Positions 1 to 9,851 of a stretch of 64,000 nucleotides of DNA are shown here, piece by piece. The DNA is taken from positions 1,942,226 to 2,006,225 of the forward strand of contig NZ_CM001441.1 in the NCBI RefSeq assembly GCF_000244895.1, written 5' to 3'. Positions within the stretch are counted from its first letter, which is position 1. Each line of letters opens with the position of its first letter. Made by a program: the position numbers and the translations under genes. This stretch comes from Desulfosporosinus youngiae DSM 17734. GTDB lineage: Bacteria; Bacillota; Desulfitobacteriia; Desulfitobacteriales; Desulfitobacteriaceae. Below the pieces are notes generated by a model. That model was given only the letters and a program-made list of their open reading frames with translations, ran no database searches and had not been told where the DNA came from.

Positions 1-231
1 GCTGCAATATGGGCGGCGTTAGCGGAAGCAGAGTTATTGACTCATGGGGACAGCCTGTGGTCACTTACTAAAAAAAGGGCAAACCCTATTCGCTAAACGG
101 GCTTTGACGTTAGGCTGGACCCAGACAAGGCCGAAAGGAGATGGTGGTTGAAACAGGGAGAAGTCGGTGTGCTGACAGGAGACATGGATGAGGATATCAG
201 AAAACAGAAGGAGAGAGACAAAAGAGCATAG
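1..231 (+). other. Partial open frame at the left edge, unrecognised
   Basis: The first frame is open from base 1 to a TAA at 94-96. The same frame stays open, with plausible codon use, until a TAG at 229-231. It could be the 3' end of a gene that begins outside the window and decayed beyond the first stop. I do not recognise the residues. A short direct repeat (gtgttaacaa, twice) lies at about 231-256, just before the methyltransferase. Confidence 0.25.
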
Positions 232-285
232 TGTTAACAAGAGCATGGTGTTAACAAAACCGCTCAGGAAAGGACGTGACAAAGA

Positions 286-1083
286 ATGCACCGGAATTTG
301 CAAGGGGTGCCTGAAACTCTCTTGATCCCTTTATGGGCAAGAGCAGCGGAGACAAGGGAGAAAAAGCCGATTATCCGGGATGAAAAGGCTGTTGAAATGG
401 TCGGAAAGATCGACTATGACTTCTCAAAATTCAAGGGTTCCTGGCTAACCCAAACAGGTGTTGCCGTCAGAACAGAAATATTGGACAGGGAGGTGAGAAA
501 ATTTATTCAAAAGCATCCGGAGGCGGTGATCGTTAACATAGGCTGTGGTTTGGATACCCGCTATTTAAGAGTGGATAACGGGAGAATCCGGTGGTATGAC
601 CTGGACCTTCCCGAGCCTATGGGCATCCGCAAGAACTTTTTCCAGGAAAGCGGCAGGTACAGGATGATCGGCAAATCCGTGTTTGATTATTCCTGGGTGC
701 GGGATGTTCAGGCGGAAGGAGCGCCAATTCTCTTGCTGGCGGAAGGTGTATTTATGTACTTCACGGAGCAAGAGATGAAGGAACTGATGGAGCACCTGAC
801 CAAACTGTTTCCCGGTTCCCACCTGCTGTTTGAAATGCTGCCCCGCTTTCTGGTGAAATTCGGCGGCAAGCATGAAACAGTCCGTAAAACGGAAGCCAGG
901 TTTCAATGGGGGATCAGAAGCGGCAAGGATATGGAGGTTTTAAATCCTCAAATCCGCTTTCTTGAAGAATGGAATTTCTTTGATTTGCACCGGAAGAGAT
1001 GGAAATGGATGGGCTGGCTGGCTTTAATTCCGGCTTTTAAAAATAATTTCAACGATAGAATCGTCCACCTGGTTTTTCTGTAA
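286..1083 (+). CDS. SAM-dependent methyltransferase, LCM/COG3315 family
   Basis: The 265-residue protein has the glycine-rich SAM-binding motif IVNIGCGLDTRY near residues 82-93, followed by an acidic WYDLDLPE strand near residues 103-110. Both are typical of the leucine carboxyl methyltransferase-like O-methyltransferases of COG3315. LLLAEGVFMYF near 148-158 matches the family's third core motif. An AAAGGA site lies just before the ATG. Two ABC half-transporters follow after a 61-base gap and are probably co-transcribed, which suggests that the methyltransferase modifies or helps handle the exported or imported small molecule. The family is clear, but the substrate cannot be read from the sequence. 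Confidence 0.8.
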   Translation: MHRNLQGVPETLLIPLWARAAETREKKPIIRDEKAVEMVGKIDYDFSKFKGSWLTQTGVAVRTEILDREVRKFIQKHPEAVIVNIGCGLDTRYLRVDNGRIRWYDLDLPEPMGIRKNFFQESGRYRMIGKSVFDYSWVRDVQAEGAPILLLAEGVFMYFTEQEMKELMEHLTKLFPGSHLLFEMLPRFLVKFGGKHETVRKTEARFQWGIRSGKDMEVLNPQIRFLEEWNFFDLHRKRWKWMGWLALIPAFKNNFNDRIVHLVFL

Positions 1084-1144
1084 AATGTCACATTCCGTAC
1101 TTCAGCATCCCCAGCCCTAGTGATTGGAAAAGGAGGATAGACCT

Positions 1145-2950
1145 ATGCCTGCAGAGAAAAAAGAATTCATTTTAAAAAGGTTCACACCTTATATGGGCAG
1201 CAAAAAAACCCTTTTGCCTTTATCCCTGGTATTGTCGGGGCTGTCCGCAGTCCTTAACATTGTACCTTTTGTCCTGGTATGGTATATAACCCGGGATATT
1301 TTGTCCTCTACCCAGTCCATGAGTCTGGCCAAGGTCAGCTTTTATGCCTGGCTGGCCTTTGGGAGTGCGGTAGGAGGCGTGGCCGTCTATTTCTTGGCCC
1401 TCTTAAGCTCCCATCTTGCCGCCTTTCGCGTCGAAATCGGCATGCAAAAAGTCGGTATGGACAAAATACTCTCTATGCCCCTGGGCTTTTTTGATCAGCA
1501 TGCCAGCGGAAAAATCCGCAAGATTGTCAATGACGGGGCTGGAACAACCCATAGCTTTTTGGCACACCAGCTTCCGGATATGGCAGGCAGCTTCGTGTCC
1601 CCCGCGCTGCTGATCGCGCTGATCCTGATCGTAGACTGGAGAATGGGGCTGGCTTCCCTTGTGCCCATTATTCTGGGCTTTATCACCATGCGCTTTATGA
1701 TGAGCGCTGAAGGCCAACGATTTCAGAGAATGTATTATGACTCTTTGGAAGAAATGAGTTCCGAATCCGTGGAATATATCCGGGGTATCCCGGTGGTTAA
1801 AACCTTCGGCCAAAGTATTTTTTCATTTAAGCGCTTTTATGCCAGCATCATCAAATATAAAGAGATGGTCCACGCTTATACCCTGCTTTGGCGAAAGCCC
1901 ATGCCCTTTTACAGCGCAGTGATGCAATCCGCCGCCTTCTTCTTAATTCCCATGGCGATTTTTTTAATCGGCAGAGGAGATAACCTCCCCCTTGTCCTGG
2001 CCGACTTTACCTTTTATATGCTTGTATCGCCAATCTTTGCCATGCTTTTGATGAAATCCATGTATTTCCGGCAGAATACCCTGATAGCCGAGCAAGCCAT
2101 TGACAGATTGGATGCTCTGACAGAGTATCCCGGCCTGAGCTATAGGGAGAAAGGCAAAACTATTCCAAACTACAGTCTGGAATTCAGAAATGTGGTGTTT
2201 TCCTATGCAGGCAGCGACCATCCCGCCCTGGACAACATCAGCTTTAAATTAAACCCGGGGGAAACTATAGCCCTGGTTGGAGCCTCAGGGGGAGGGAAAA
2301 CCACCATTGCCCGGCTGGCCGCCCGCTTCTGGGACGCGGATGCCGGTGAAGTTCTGGTTGGGGGAATTAATGTCCGGGATATTCCCAAAAAAGAACTGAT
2401 GGAGAGCATGGCCCTGGTTTTTCAAAATACGAAGCTATTTAAAGCTTCCTTAAGGGAAAATATTGTTTTTGGCAAAGAAAAGGTCAAAGAGGAAGCAATC
2501 CATCAAGCCATTGAATCTTCTCAGTCCGGGGAAATCATTGCCAATCTGCCCGAGGGGCTTGACACTGAGATCGGCTCAAAGGGCACCTATCTTTCCGGGG
2601 GAGAACAGCAACGAATTGCCATTGCCAGGGCCATTGTCAAGGATGCCCCCATCGTCCTTTTAGATGAAGCTACAGCCTTTGCCGATCCCGAGAATGAGCA
2701 TTTGATTCAAAAAGCTCTGAAAGAGCTGAGCCGCGGCAAAACGACCCTCATGATCGCCCATCGCCTGACCAGTGTGCAAAACGCAGATAGGATTCTGGTG
2801 ATTGAAAACGGGAAAATCGCCGAGGAAGGAACTCAGGAAGAATTGCTGCAGATGGGCGGTATCTACAAAGGGATGTGGGATGAATACCAGAAATCCCTGG
2901 CCTGGAAAATAAACGCTAAAGGACAGGAGGATGGAGGTCAAAATGCTTAA
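1145..2950 (+). CDS. ABC half-transporter, fused permease and ATPase (first of pair)
   Basis: This type I exporter-fold protein has an N-terminal six-helix membrane domain (roughly residues 20-310) followed by a nucleotide-binding domain. Visible motifs are Walker A GASGGGKTT, signature LSGGEQQRIAIARA and Walker B IVLLDEATAFADPE. The start is set at ATG 1145 because AGGAGG at 1131-1136 is correctly spaced for it, whereas the upstream TTG at 1124 has no site. The gene overlaps the next half-transporter, so the two probably form a heterodimer like the IrtA/IrtB or YbtP/YbtQ siderophore-associated pairs. Direction of transport and substrate are not shown. Confidence 0.88.
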   Translation: MPAEKKEFILKRFTPYMGSKKTLLPLSLVLSGLSAVLNIVPFVLVWYITRDILSSTQSMSLAKVSFYAWLAFGSAVGGVAVYFLALLSSHLAAFRVEIGMQKVGMDKILSMPLGFFDQHASGKIRKIVNDGAGTTHSFLAHQLPDMAGSFVSPALLIALILIVDWRMGLASLVPIILGFITMRFMMSAEGQRFQRMYYDSLEEMSSESVEYIRGIPVVKTFGQSIFSFKRFYASIIKYKEMVHAYTLLWRKPMPFYSAVMQSAAFFLIPMAIFLIGRGDNLPLVLADFTFYMLVSPIFAMLLMKSMYFRQNTLIAEQAIDRLDALTEYPGLSYREKGKTIPNYSLEFRNVVFSYAGSDHPALDNISFKLNPGETIALVGASGGGKTTIARLAARFWDADAGEVLVGGINVRDIPKKELMESMALVFQNTKLFKASLRENIVFGKEKVKEEAIHQAIESSQSGEIIANLPEGLDTEIGSKGTYLSGGEQQRIAIARAIVKDAPIVLLDEATAFADPENEHLIQKALKELSRGKTTLMIAHRLTSVQNADRILVIENGKIAEEGTQEELLQMGGIYKGMWDEYQKSLAWKINAKGQEDGGQNA

Positions 2951-4679
2951 CTATTTTCAAAACAAGTATGCTATGTCTGAAAAAGGGGCCAAGGATCTTT
3001 TGGCCGCCATTATCTGGACCGTCTGCATGGATCTCAGCTTTATGGCTCCGGTAATTCTCGGCTTTATGTTTTTAGAAGAATACCTGGGTTTGCTTTTTAA
3101 TCCTGCCAACACCCCCCAAAACAGTCTGGTCTACTATGCCGTTATGTCGGCAGCCTTCTTTCTGGTGATGCTGGTGATTGCCTATTTTCAATACAATTCA
3201 ACCTACACCAGGATTTACGAAGAGAGCGCCAAACGACGGATCAGTCTGGCTGAAACCCTGAGGAAGCTGCCGTTGGCTTTTTTTGGCAAAAAGGATATCG
3301 CGGATTTAAGCTCAACCATCATGGAGGATACGACTCAAATAGAAACCCTCTTTTCCCATTCGGTTCCGCAAATTTATGCCGCCGTATCCACGGTTCTGAT
3401 CATGGGCGTGATGATGTTTTTCTACAACTGGAAGCTGTCCCTGGCCGTATTTTGGGTAGTGCCTGTGGCGGTTCTGGTCTTTTACCTGTCGAGAAAGCTT
3501 CAGAAGACGATGCATGCCAGGCTTTATGAGATCAAACGGGAGATTGGGGATAAAATTCAGGAGGGGCTTGATTCCGCCCAGGAAATCAAATCCTATAACC
3601 GGGAAGGGGCTTTTTCCAGTCAGTTAAACGCCATGCTGGACAATTTGGAAAGGCTGATGATTAAAGGTGAGCTTTTGATAGGGGCGTTTATCAACCTGTC
3701 TTATGTGTTACTAAAGCTCGGCCTGCCCAGTGTTTTGCTGTACGGTGCCTATCTGCTGTCAACTGGAGAGATAAGTGTCTTTACTTACCTGGTGTTCCTG
3801 GTGGTGACGGCCCGCATTTACAACCCAATTATGGAGACGATGAATAACCTGGCCTTGCTGCTTTATCTGAACGTACGGATAAACCGGATGAAAGAGATGG
3901 ATAAAATGCCCAGACAGGAAGGAAGCACTGAATTCAGTCCTAAAAACTACGATATTGAATTCAAGAATGTCGGCTTCTCCTATCAAGAGGGGGTGCAGAC
4001 CTTGAAGAATGTCAGCTTTACCGCCAGGCAGGGTGACGTGACAGCACTGGTAGGGCCTTCCGGGGGAGGAAAGAGCACCATAGCCAAGCTGGCGGCAAGA
4101 TTCTGGGATATAGATCAAGGAACCGTCACTTTGGGGGGAGGGGATATCTCTCTGGTTGACCCGGAAACTTTGTTAAATCATTATGCCATTGTTTTTCAGG
4201 ATGTGACCCTTTTCAATTCCAGTATTATGGATAATATCCGTCTGGGCAGAAAGGATGCAACGGATGAAGAAGTCATCAAGGCCGCTGAGCTGGCCCAATG
4301 CGCTGAGTTCGTGAAAAAGCTTCCCCAAGGCTATAACACGTTGATCGGGGAAAACGGGGAACGATTATCCGGCGGAGAAAGACAGCGCATCTCCATAGCG
4401 AGGGCCATTCTGAAAGACGCGCCGATTATCCTCCTTGACGAAGCGACGGCTTCTCTTGACGCGGAAAATGAGAGCAAAATCCAAAGGGCGCTGGGGGAGC
4501 TGGTCAGGAATAAGACGGTTTTGATTATTGCCCACCGCATGAGAACGGTTTTGGGAGCGGATAAAATTGTGGTGATTAAAGACGGTGTGATTGAAGAAAC
4601 AGGCACACCTGCGGAATTAACAAGCAAGCAGGGGATTTTTGCGGGGATGTTGAAAACTCAGTATCAGAATTGTTGTTGA
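2943..4679 (+). CDS. ABC half-transporter, fused permease and ATPase (second of pair)
   Basis: The protein has a membrane domain of about 320 residues and then an ATPase domain with Walker A GPSGGGKST, signature LSGGERQRISIARA and Walker B IILLDEATASLDAE. ATG 2943 is preferred to ATG 2931, since GGAGG at 2934-2938 serves the former and the latter abuts its site. The coding sequence overlaps the upstream gene by 8 bases, a strong sign of translational coupling. With its partner it should form one heterodimeric transporter. Both ATPase domains retain their consensus motifs. The ligand is unknown. Confidence 0.88.
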   Translation: MLNYFQNKYAMSEKGAKDLLAAIIWTVCMDLSFMAPVILGFMFLEEYLGLLFNPANTPQNSLVYYAVMSAAFFLVMLVIAYFQYNSTYTRIYEESAKRRISLAETLRKLPLAFFGKKDIADLSSTIMEDTTQIETLFSHSVPQIYAAVSTVLIMGVMMFFYNWKLSLAVFWVVPVAVLVFYLSRKLQKTMHARLYEIKREIGDKIQEGLDSAQEIKSYNREGAFSSQLNAMLDNLERLMIKGELLIGAFINLSYVLLKLGLPSVLLYGAYLLSTGEISVFTYLVFLVVTARIYNPIMETMNNLALLLYLNVRINRMKEMDKMPRQEGSTEFSPKNYDIEFKNVGFSYQEGVQTLKNVSFTARQGDVTALVGPSGGGKSTIAKLAARFWDIDQGTVTLGGGDISLVDPETLLNHYAIVFQDVTLFNSSIMDNIRLGRKDATDEEVIKAAELAQCAEFVKKLPQGYNTLIGENGERLSGGERQRISIARAILKDAPIILLDEATASLDAENESKIQRALGELVRNKTVLIIAHRMRTVLGADKIVVIKDGVIEETGTPAELTSKQGIFAGMLKTQYQNCC

Positions 4680-5304
4680 GGAGGGTTATACTTAATGCCG
4701 TGCCTGTTGATGGATTTCATAAGCGGTCCATCATACGGGCATTTATTTTTTTCTATAATTCTAAAACAACCCTATCCGGGTACTTTATGCCAGCACTGGC
4801 TCTTTCAAGTTTTATCAGTGATGACGGATGCCCCCTGGGGGTGGTTGTCCGAGAATCGTACGCGCGTAAGATTCTCGGACAAGCGAGGTAAAATTCAGCA
4901 AAAGAATATAAAAAATATCTTATAGACAGCGCCCCGTGCAGTTTTCCCAGATCTGGTGGCATCGGTTCAGCGACTAGGCCTTTGGGATTGCTCATAGCAG
5001 AACCAGTTGCTGAAAGCAGGGGAGTATCGTTGTGGTTGACACAGAATCTGTGAGTTATGCAGGGCGGTTTATACAGGGTTTGAAATACAGCTGGTGGATA
5101 TGTTTGCGTGAACGAGCCATACAGAAACGGTCTGTCTGTTGGAAAGGGCGTAAAGCTTTATAAATAAAGGGTTTTGACGTGTTTAATGTTGTAGATTTAA
5201 TGAGCTATCTTTGAGAAGGAAAACAGGCTCTTGACAAAAACGATTGTAAATATAACCATTTAGAGTAAGAGTTTTGTAGAAATATCAGCCAAGAATCGAA
5301 AGAG
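4680..5304 (+). other. Intergenic stretch, 625 bases
   Basis: I see no convincing gene here. Only the palindrome at 4845-4882 stands out. A TTGACA-like -35 element at 5233-5238 could drive the next ORF, but the -10 element is poor. Base composition becomes AT-rich after about 5150, which marks the left margin of the following island. Confidence 0.5.
4845..4882. repeat. Palindromic repeat, TACGCGCGTA family, copy 1
   Basis: A 38-base inverted repeat with a single arm mismatch around the core TACGCGCGTA. The arm is TTGTCCGAGAATC. It belongs to a five-member family (also near 13302, 34513, 35717 and 48306) that keeps the core exactly while the outer arms change in a compensated way. There is no T-tract, so it is not an ordinary terminator. 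Confidence 0.8.
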
Positions 5305-5706
5305 GTGTTTGGTATACCCTATGAATTAGGAGGCAGAGCAGATAAAAGTGGAAACAAATTAAAAATCAGATGGGTAATATACCAAATGCTGAAAGTCCTC
5401 GACGAAAAATCAGACTATATTAGTTTAGAAGCTATCGGTGGGGATGAAAAAGGAGTAGATATCTGGATTGGGCAAAAGGATGGCAGTCGTGAAAGCCAGC
5501 AATGTAAAGGGAGAAACGGAAGTAAAGAGCATTGGAGTTATGGAGATGCAAACGCCAAAGGGATATTTGCTAATTGGAAGTCTCAATTAGACAGGGATGT
5601 CTCTGACACCGTTGTTTTAATATCACCTCTGGCGTTTACTTTGTTAGAGGATTTGATAATAGAGCGCATCCCGCCCCCATATCAAGAATTTTATCTTGGA
5701 TCATGA
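5305..5706 (+). CDS. Truncated PD-(D/E)XK-like nuclease domain ORF
   Basis: This 133-residue ORF uses a GTG start with a weak ribosome site. Residues of the kind EAIGGDEKGVDIWI followed by SQQCKGRNG look like the D...QxK core of Mrr-like PD-(D/E)XK nucleases. The length fits only an N-terminal domain. From memory such segments head large STAND-type NTPases of defence islands. The ORF stops soon after the domain, and the 580 bases that follow hold no continuation I can read, so it is probably the remnant of a deleted larger gene. The nuclease assignment rests on motif reading only. Confidence 0.5.
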   Translation: MFGIPYELGGRADKSGNKLKIRWVIYQMLKVLDEKSDYISLEAIGGDEKGVDIWIGQKDGSRESQQCKGRNGSKEHWSYGDANAKGIFANWKSQLDRDVSDTVVLISPLAFTLLEDLIIERIPPPYQEFYLGS

Positions 5707-6308
5707 GAAGAATAGATCACATTTTCAAGGTGATCAGTTGTCGAGATGGCTGCTTAATTTAACAGTTATATGTGCGCTAATTCACTGAGATGTCGAACAG
5801 AATATTCAGGAGAGATCAAGTTCAAGTCATGTATTTATAAAAAAGTAATTATTTATCTTGATTTTCAAGAAAGGTAAAGCTTCTACTGTTGTAATTTCTT
5901 CTGGCAAGCATACTATGGATGGATTGTATTTTGGTTTAAAATTATTATCTAGAAATAAGGTAAAATTCGTAAATACGTGATTAAGGATCAAAAATCAAAG
6001 TAATTTTTATTACCTAAAGACTACATAAAAATGCCGATATGCAAGGGATTTTTAAAATTTACGAAGATGGCATAATCAGAAATGAAGCTGATAAGTACAG
6101 ATTTTAATTCTTATATTCTGATTTTTCAAGATTATAGAAGAAAAGACTATTCTGGAATGACAGCATGGAGTAAGGTCATAAGTAAGTAAATGGAAGGAAT
6201 GTTAGATCATTAAATAACTCTGTCATATTTGTCCAAAATATGGCATAATAAAAGAAAATTCTCTATCGCTTATGAAGTAACTTCAAATTATTGGATTGGA
6301 GGATTATT
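5707..6308 (+). other. AT-rich intergenic stretch, 600 bases
   Basis: Strongly AT-rich DNA with no open frame of convincing length on either strand. It may contain decayed remains of the truncated gene upstream and the promoter of the four-gene operon downstream, but no -35/-10 pair with good spacing was found. Confidence 0.45.
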
Positions 6309-8213
6309 ATGGCTGTAATATTTCCTAAAATAGTAAAGTTGAGACTTCATGGATTTGATAAAATATTTACAAGTAATGAATTTGAAATTAGCTTTTCAAA
6401 TAATTTAAGCATTCTTCTTGGAGGGAATGGGTTAGGAAAGACTACATTGCTCCAATGTATTGTCTATGGGCTAACTGGTGGTACTAACAATATAGAAGTT
6501 GAGGAAACAAAATTACACAGGTGGGATCATACTTATTTTAAAGGCAGAATAAACGCTGATGCTTATATCTGGATAGATTTTCTATTAGGCGAAAAGTATC
6601 TAAAAGTAAAGCGTGGATTTAATTCCCCACGGGTGCTTGAATGTGCTATGATCACTAAAAATAATAGTGAAGATATTATTTTTGATCAGGCTATTATAGA
6701 ATATGGAAATTATAATAGTGTTAATGATTTTTCTTTTATTATAAATAGATTACTTTATTTACCTGAGAATCGTCGCTCATTATTGTGGGATTATAATGCA
6801 CAAATTCGAGCACTTATGATAATAAATAATGAATTTGTTGTAGAGCAAGAGTATCGGTCTTTACGGCAATTAATTAAGTTAAAAGATAGTAATAAGCGAA
6901 AAATAGGCTGGGATATTGGTCGTATTGAGAAGAGTGCGGCTTTGCAAAACGTAAAGGAAACAAGCAATGATTCAAAAAATAATTCTGACGCGAGTGCTTA
7001 CATAGAAAATAAAAAGGACTTGTTGACAAAACTTAAAAAATTGACTGATACAAGTAAACAACTTTATACCAAGATAAAATCTGATCAAGAAGCACGCAAT
7101 AAGTTGGTTCAAAACATTTTAATCATAGGGGATCAGATACGTTCTACCGAATCTGATTACTTACGAGAACATTTACTTGAGCATGATGAAAAAAATGCTT
7201 TAGTTTTTAATAAAACGCTAAAAACAGGTTATTGTCCTTCATGTGACCAAAAATCAGATAATCTTAAAAACATAATTCAAGAACGTATTAAAAGGGGAGA
7301 TTGCCTCGTATGTGGAGAACCTATTTCAAAGCATCAAGCCACAGCAGCTAACTTTAATTCAGATGATTTAAACTCTCAACTAAATGAGAAAATTACGGCA
7401 AGGAATACATTGGATATTCAAATATCTCAAAGTAACACTAAGCTGACGCAAATAGAAGAAAAAATTTCAACATTTAGAAATGAATTATCGGAATTAGACT
7501 TTGGTTATTCTGATGGCTATACAATTGATGAAAACGATGAAAATGAAAGTATGGATTTTGTAGATGAAGAACTAATAGCCAAAGAATATATAAATCTATG
7601 CCAACAAGAGAAAGAGTTTGAGCTAGAAATTGCTCAAATGACAAAACAGGCAGACAAAATGTATGATATATTCATTACTAACTTTCAAACAAGATATGAG
7701 CAATTACATAGTATTTACAGTGATCTGGCCTATAAATTTCTAGGTATACCAGTAGAACTCAAGTTTATTAAAAGTAAAGCTAGCTTTGTTAATATGAACT
7801 ATTTAGTTCCACATTTTAGCAATGTAGATCGCGATTCCTCAGAAACTTGCTCGGAGGCACAAAGGTTTTTTTTAGATATTGCTTTTAGAATGTCGCTGAT
7901 CGCTTTGAATAAAGCAATCAGCAATATCGATTCTACATTTATATGCGAAACACCTGAGAATGCATTAGATATAAGCTATATTGACAATGTCGTAAAAATG
8001 TTTATGACTTTCATGCAAAAGGGTGGAACTATGGTATTAACTAATAATTTGCAATATCTTGGGATTGCTCAGACTTTGATAAAAGAGGCAAAAAAACAAA
8101 AAATCAAAATTGATATATTCGACTTGTTAACGTATGGAAAGTTATCAGAAATACAAAGCGCCTCTAAACAATTACTTGAAATACGAGATGCTATTATAAA
8201 AGAGGTAGAATAA
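6309..8213 (+). CDS. ABC/SMC-like ATPase with zinc hook, conflict-system type
   Basis: About 634 residues. Walker A GGNGLGKTT lies near residues 38-46. A coiled-coil middle part is interrupted near 308-335 by two CxxC pairs (CPSC and CLVC), which resemble a Rad50-style zinc hook. A signature-like SETCSEAQRFF lies near 510, and an atypical Walker B, FICETPENALD, near 543. This layout is that of the ABC ATPases of ABC-three-component (ABC-3C) conflict systems described by the Aravind group. Start ATG 6309 is chosen because GGAGG lies at 6298-6302, and an upstream TTG at 6291 lacks a site. It is the first gene of a tightly overlapping four-gene operon and is AT-rich relative to the flanks. Confidence 0.78.
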   Translation: MAVIFPKIVKLRLHGFDKIFTSNEFEISFSNNLSILLGGNGLGKTTLLQCIVYGLTGGTNNIEVEETKLHRWDHTYFKGRINADAYIWIDFLLGEKYLKVKRGFNSPRVLECAMITKNNSEDIIFDQAIIEYGNYNSVNDFSFIINRLLYLPENRRSLLWDYNAQIRALMIINNEFVVEQEYRSLRQLIKLKDSNKRKIGWDIGRIEKSAALQNVKETSNDSKNNSDASAYIENKKDLLTKLKKLTDTSKQLYTKIKSDQEARNKLVQNILIIGDQIRSTESDYLREHLLEHDEKNALVFNKTLKTGYCPSCDQKSDNLKNIIQERIKRGDCLVCGEPISKHQATAANFNSDDLNSQLNEKITARNTLDIQISQSNTKLTQIEEKISTFRNELSELDFGYSDGYTIDENDENESMDFVDEELIAKEYINLCQQEKEFELEIAQMTKQADKMYDIFITNFQTRYEQLHSIYSDLAYKFLGIPVELKFIKSKASFVNMNYLVPHFSNVDRDSSETCSEAQRFFLDIAFRMSLIALNKAISNIDSTFICETPENALDISYIDNVVKMFMTFMQKGGTMVLTNNLQYLGIAQTLIKEAKKQKIKIDIFDLLTYGKLSEIQSASKQLLEIRDAIIKEVE

Positions 8214-8872
8214 TGAATAATGATTTTTTGTTACGCATCAAAGATGTAACCCTTTGCTTAATAGCGGCAAATAAATACGATATATTATTGGGGAGGCTTG
8301 AAATACAGAAAATTATTTACTTAGTAGATAGCATGAGTGCATATTTATTTGTTTTGTCCGGCAAAAACGGTCATCAAACATATTTTTATGGTCCTTATGA
8401 TAAAAATATTCAGAATGCACTTGATGCTTTAACAATTAGGGATATTACGGAAACAAAAGATATAAAGATTGTTAATAAATCCATAACATGCAATTATTGT
8501 TTGACTGAAAGCGGGCTAGCATGGACTAAAAATATGCTGAAAGAATCTGAGTCAATTTGTCATCGAGCTAAAATTGCTGATGGAGTAATTTATAGTCTAG
8601 TTAAACGAAATTTATTAAACCAAGTGAAAGAACTTGTATATGCTGAGCCAGTATATCTTAACGCTAAAAGGCATGGTTATTATTATAATTTGAATATCGC
8701 TTGTGAAAATATTGGTCATAGTTATCTTTCATTGCTTGAACATTATCTGAGAACTAATGATAATCAAATGGATATAAATTTCGCCACTGATATGTATATT
8801 GACTATTTGAGTATGCGCAATGAAATACTTTTAGGCAGTACAGGAGGCAATTTAAATGCTGACAAGAATTGA
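8213..8872 (+). CDS. Small middle-component protein of the ATPase operon
   Basis: A 219-residue protein whose ATG shares its first base with the last base of the preceding TAA. RLEIQKIIYLVD and YFYGPYDKNIQNALDAL resemble the helix-turn-helix-like opening of DUF4065/Panacea and of ABC-3C middle-component proteins (QKLxYLxD, then YGPY). No catalytic motif is visible. By position it would couple the ATPase to the effector encoded next. The middle-component assignment is an inference from length, motifs and context. Confidence 0.55.
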   Translation: MNNDFLLRIKDVTLCLIAANKYDILLGRLEIQKIIYLVDSMSAYLFVLSGKNGHQTYFYGPYDKNIQNALDALTIRDITETKDIKIVNKSITCNYCLTESGLAWTKNMLKESESICHRAKIADGVIYSLVKRNLLNQVKELVYAEPVYLNAKRHGYYYNLNIACENIGHSYLSLLEHYLRTNDNQMDINFATDMYIDYLSMRNEILLGSTGGNLNADKN

Positions 8873-9851
8873 TAATATGATTGCTGCAAAAAAGATAAAA
8901 TCACTTTTTGCAAATATTGCTGGACAATTAGACTTGCCAGAAATTGATATTCAAGATTGGATACAAAAACTGTTTCCGATCTTGCTTGATTTTCATTCTA
9001 AATATGGGAATAGACAGTATGTATTTATACTAAATAAATTATCGTTGCCATCAGAAGAATCTCAGTTACTGAATCCAGAGACTTTATGGAATTTGATTTC
9101 GAAAAGAATTGAGTGTTTTAATCTTGATTTAAATATTATGTTTTCTATTTCTGGACTAAATAGCTCAGAAATCGTGGATGTTTGTGATTATTGCTATGAT
9201 AATGCGATACCGGCATTATATGTTTTTGGAGAGGAAATTTGTTTATATAACAGAGAAGGGCGTTGTGTGGCTTTCTATAACTTTGTTCATCCTGAGGTTA
9301 CAACCAGAAATCGTATAGGCCTGAATGCTCGAAGCTATAGAGATTATAAGTTAGTGATTGAAGAACAAGGAACTAAACAATTAATAAATAAAATTGATGA
9401 AATATGGATTGATAGAAGTAAGCGAATATTAATTGCCAATCGACAAACAGAGAAAATATTACAAAACTTTCTTGCTAAGTGGTTGAATGATAATATTCAT
9501 GATGCAAGAGTGGTTTCCGAAGTAGGTAAGATATCAGGTGTTGATAGAACGGACATAGAACTTACAAGTATATCGTCAGGAGATCATCTTATAATTGAAG
9601 TAAAATGGATGGGGATAAATGCTAGTGGGTCAAGTCATGATATTAGACGCCTTGAGGAAGGAATTCGCCAAGTGTGCACATACCTTGAGAGAGAACCCAG
9701 TGCGTTAGAAGGTTGTGTGGTTTGTTATGATGGAAGAAAAGAATCAGAAAAAGCGAATACTTTTACTCTCAATGAACCAATAGCACGACTTGACTATCGA
9801 ATTGTTTGGCTTGAGTCCAAAAGTGGCAGCGAGATAGGAGCTTGTATTTAA
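8856..9851 (+). CDS. Probable PD-(D/E)XK-type nuclease effector
   Basis: A 331-residue protein that overlaps the upstream gene by 17 bases and has GGAGG at 8842-8846. The N-terminal 200 residues are unrecognised. The C-terminal part carries VDRTDIEL followed by HLIIEVKWMG and then an RRLEEGIRQVCTYLE helix. This is the D...ExK strand-strand-helix order of a restriction-like nuclease fold. The arrangement after an ABC ATPase and a small middle protein, and before a DNA methyltransferase, suggests it cuts DNA under ATPase control. A fold prediction would be needed to be sure. Confidence 0.55.
   Translation: MLTRIDNMIAAKKIKSLFANIAGQLDLPEIDIQDWIQKLFPILLDFHSKYGNRQYVFILNKLSLPSEESQLLNPETLWNLISKRIECFNLDLNIMFSISGLNSSEIVDVCDYCYDNAIPALYVFGEEICLYNREGRCVAFYNFVHPEVTTRNRIGLNARSYRDYKLVIEEQGTKQLINKIDEIWIDRSKRILIANRQTEKILQNFLAKWLNDNIHDARVVSEVGKISGVDRTDIELTSISSGDHLIIEVKWMGINASGSSHDIRRLEEGIRQVCTYLEREPSALEGCVVCYDGRKESEKANTFTLNEPIARLDYRIVWLESKSGSEIGACI

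Noticed and set aside
61-303. Minus-strand 80-codon ORF at the left edge
   Set aside because: It has a membrane-like composition but no ribosome site, and overlaps plus-strand coding-like sequence.
4845-4882. TACGCGCGTA palindromes as ordinary terminators
   Set aside because: There is no loop and no T-tract, and one copy lies in a divergent promoter region.
4670-4925. Two overlapping plus-strand ORFs after the ABC transporter
   Set aside because: They read across the palindrome with no family-like residues or good start site.
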